Below, piece after piece: positions 62,569-64,000 of a stretch of 64,000 nucleotides of DNA. The translations under genes were made by a program, and so were the position numbers. The notes beneath the pieces were generated by a model that was not told where the DNA came from, searched no databases, and saw nothing but the letters and a program-made list of their open reading frames with translations. Source of the DNA: Chryseobacterium sp. SORGH_AS_0447 (GTDB lineage: Bacteria; Bacteroidota; Bacteroidia; Flavobacteriales; Weeksellaceae); contig NZ_JAUTAR010000001.1 of NCBI RefSeq assembly GCF_030818695.1, forward strand, positions 3,156,501 through 3,220,500. Direction: 5' to 3'. How positions within the stretch are numbered: position 1 is the stretch's first letter; the number at the start of each line of letters is the position of its first letter.

Positions 62569-63745
62569 CATACAACAGTAGAAATACAGGTATGATAAGA
62601 ATGAGTTTAATAGGCAAAGAAAACCGCTCTGTTTCTTCATCAAACAGTACATTCGGAATCAAGGTAACCAGCAGAAAGGAAATGATAAAAAAGACAGTTT
62701 CAACAGCTGACAAATCTTTCACCTCTGCATTTTTAATATTCCGTGAACTCAAAATCCAGAAACCTAAAAACAGAATCATAAAAGGAAAAGTCCAGATCCT
62801 GTACGTATCATAGGCAATGGAATGTAACAATAAAGGAAAGAATGAAACAGCTGCCAATACAATAAATAACACAACATGTTCCTTCAATTTAAATTCTTTA
62901 AAAATCATCCACAATAAAAAGAGAATGGGAATCCCATAATATATTGTCGCTTTTGAAATAAATACCCTTTGAATAAAATGTCCTTTCTGTTCCTGAAAAG
63001 AAAGAGAAAAGCTTTGGGTATAAGCAGAGGTAACCGATTGGGCTACATTTTCCGGAATAAACGAAATGCTTTTAAGATGACGCAGCACTGTAAAAGCATA
63101 GTCCTGTCCGCTATGCTCATGAAAAAAAGACACAAAAATAACCGCTAAAACAGGCAATCCTGAGAATAAAGCCAGTTTCTTCATGATGCCGGATGAAAAA
63201 ACATTTTTAAACAGAAACGGTTCGGCCGGACGCTCAAAGGCAAGCACTGCAAAAACACTTACCGGAAGCAGCAGGAATAAGGAAATTTCATGAATGAAGA
63301 CACAGAACACAGCAATAAATGATGCTAAAAACAGTTTTTTTCTTCTGATTAAATAAATAACCGGTAGGGCCAGCAGAAAAACAAGATGTTCCAGATAACC
63401 GATTAGATGGGCCGAAAATACAATGTATTGTGAAAGCAGAAATATGACAAAAAATGCCAGCGTATAAACGCTTTTTTCTCTTCTTATGGTTTCTCTTACG
63501 GCAATACCAATAATAGCTGCATACAGCAAAAACAAAATCACCACGGAAAGTGCAAAAATCGAAGATTCGTCTTTCTCAAAAAACCAGCCGAAAATTTCGC
63601 CGCCCAGCCCTCTTTTAATAAACCCGAATCGGTAATCCATCATCCAGTGCGATTCCGCCCATTTGTTAGGAAATCTTGCAGTTTTTGCAACACTGAAAAT
63701 TAAGGCATACAGATAGGTGCAAACCAAAAGAAGCTTCCTGCTCAT
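62537..63745 (-). CDS. Polytopic membrane protein, unknown
   Basis: A 402-residue protein with about ten hydrophobic segments spread over its length and short polar loops. The first loop contains NKWAESHWMMDYRFGFIKRGLGGEIFGW, whose aromatic and charged residues might form a lumenal site as in GT-C glycosyltransferases, but I do not recognise the family. It ends in a basic tail (KKPQPKRV). It lies 3 bases after hemN on the same strand, so it is co-transcribed, though no functional link is evident. Confidence 0.6.
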   Translation of the reverse strand: MSRKLLLVCTYLYALIFSVAKTARFPNKWAESHWMMDYRFGFIKRGLGGEIFGWFFEKDESSIFALSVVILFLLYAAIIGIAVRETIRREKSVYTLAFFVIFLLSQYIVFSAHLIGYLEHLVFLLALPVIYLIRRKKLFLASFIAVFCVFIHEISLFLLLPVSVFAVLAFERPAEPFLFKNVFSSGIMKKLALFSGLPVLAVIFVSFFHEHSGQDYAFTVLRHLKSISFIPENVAQSVTSAYTQSFSLSFQEQKGHFIQRVFISKATIYYGIPILFLLWMIFKEFKLKEHVVLFIVLAAVSFFPLLLHSIAYDTYRIWTFPFMILFLGFWILSSRNIKNAEVKDLSAVETVFFIISFLLVTLIPNVLFDEETERFSLPIKLILIIPVFLLLYALKKPQPKRV

Positions 63746-63748
63746 GCA

Positions 63749-64000
63749 CTAGATCGTCATTGAGAAAATCCGGGTTTCCGGCTTGTTTCTCATCATCCTG
63801 AGATCGAAAACCATCGCTACGTTTCTTGTAAAAGCCCTTCCCTTTTCAGTAATCTGGATATGACGCCCGTTGATTTCCACCAACTCGTCCTTTTCCATTT
63901 CTTCAAGCATTTCAAAAGCGTTCTGCAGTTCAGGAAAAGAATTCTGCGCATCAAAAGTGGTTTCCAGCTGACACATCAGATTCAGAATATGCCTTCTCAT
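63749..64000 (-). CDS. hemN: Oxygen-independent coproporphyrinogen III oxidase, C-terminal part
   Basis: The frame is open to the right edge of the window, so only the last 83 residues are seen. They match the C-terminal domain of HemN: HILNLMCQLETTF, LVEINGRHIQITEKGRAFTRNVAMVFD. The radical-SAM core that holds the CxxxCxxC cluster lies outside. HemN makes protoporphyrinogen precursors for haem without oxygen. It overlaps nothing and is followed 3 bases later by the unknown membrane protein gene. Confidence 0.85.
   Translation of the reverse strand: MRRHILNLMCQLETTFDAQNSFPELQNAFEMLEEMEKDELVEINGRHIQITEKGRAFTRNVAMVFDLRMMRNKPETRIFSMTI

Overview
The window looks like chromosomal DNA of a flavobacterium of the Weeksellaceae, most like Chryseobacterium. 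The signs are promoters of the Bacteroidota type (TTTG, about 19-21 bases, TAnnTTTG), a fused SecDF, a type IX secretion sorting tail on a secreted dehydrogenase, an N-acyl-ornithine transcarbamylase in place of ordinary ArgF, a CrbS-like symporter-kinase, and AT-rich spacers filled with quasi-palindromic repeats. This is inferred from gene content; no 16S gene is present.

Layout. 1-3000: an island-like edge with the end of a DUF3800/winged-helix gene and a solitary contractile sheath gene of the extracellular-injection-system type. 3100-9400: accessory genes (SDR, a nonsense-interrupted AraC regulator, a DoxX-like membrane protein, a nonsense-interrupted choloylglycine-hydrolase-like gene, a 57-residue bacteriocin-like precursor, VOC and DinB proteins), with a decayed copy of the 3' end of the nearby tRNA-Ser. 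9580-19530: tRNA-Ser(UGA), trxB, holA beside a lone HSDR_N nuclease-like gene, a secreted dienelactone hydrolase, small secreted or stress genes, a frameshifted pepsin-fold gene and a TonB-dependent siderophore receptor.

19700-37500 is the metabolic core. pyrB-carA-carB makes carbamoyl phosphate and carbamoyl-aspartate. egtD-egtB with a divergent Lrp-type regulator points to ergothioneine synthesis. A one-strand arginine cluster (GNAT, argG, argC, argD, transcarbamylase, argB, argE, argH) makes arginine from glutamate and uses the same carbamoyl phosphate. The pyrB leader is the most striking signal. A strong promoter is followed by a 23-codon reading frame, a pause-type hairpin, a U-rich tract and a canonical terminator whose 5' arm overlaps the reading frame's stop codon. 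This is the architecture of the enterobacterial pyrBI attenuator.

37600-48850 is a short-chain carboxylate module: a zinc-ribbon/HTH protein, porin, MHS-type transporter, two tiny membrane proteins, a CrbS-like SLC5-STAC-histidine kinase, a stand-alone receiver, a PrpE-like propionyl-CoA synthetase and acetyl-CoA synthetase. 48900-64000 is mostly housekeeping: DUF2625, RelA/SpoT, NhaA, YihY, RlmH, PAP2, TatA, a TetA-like exporter, SecDF, a PQQ-type sugar dehydrogenase, an unknown membrane protein and the end of hemN.

Four genes carry single lesions (two in-frame stops, two homopolymer indels). They may be real decay, phase-variable tracts or assembly errors. Non-coding spacers hold several repeat families, including a 92-bp tandem repeat and a 40-bp GC-rich perfect palindrome.
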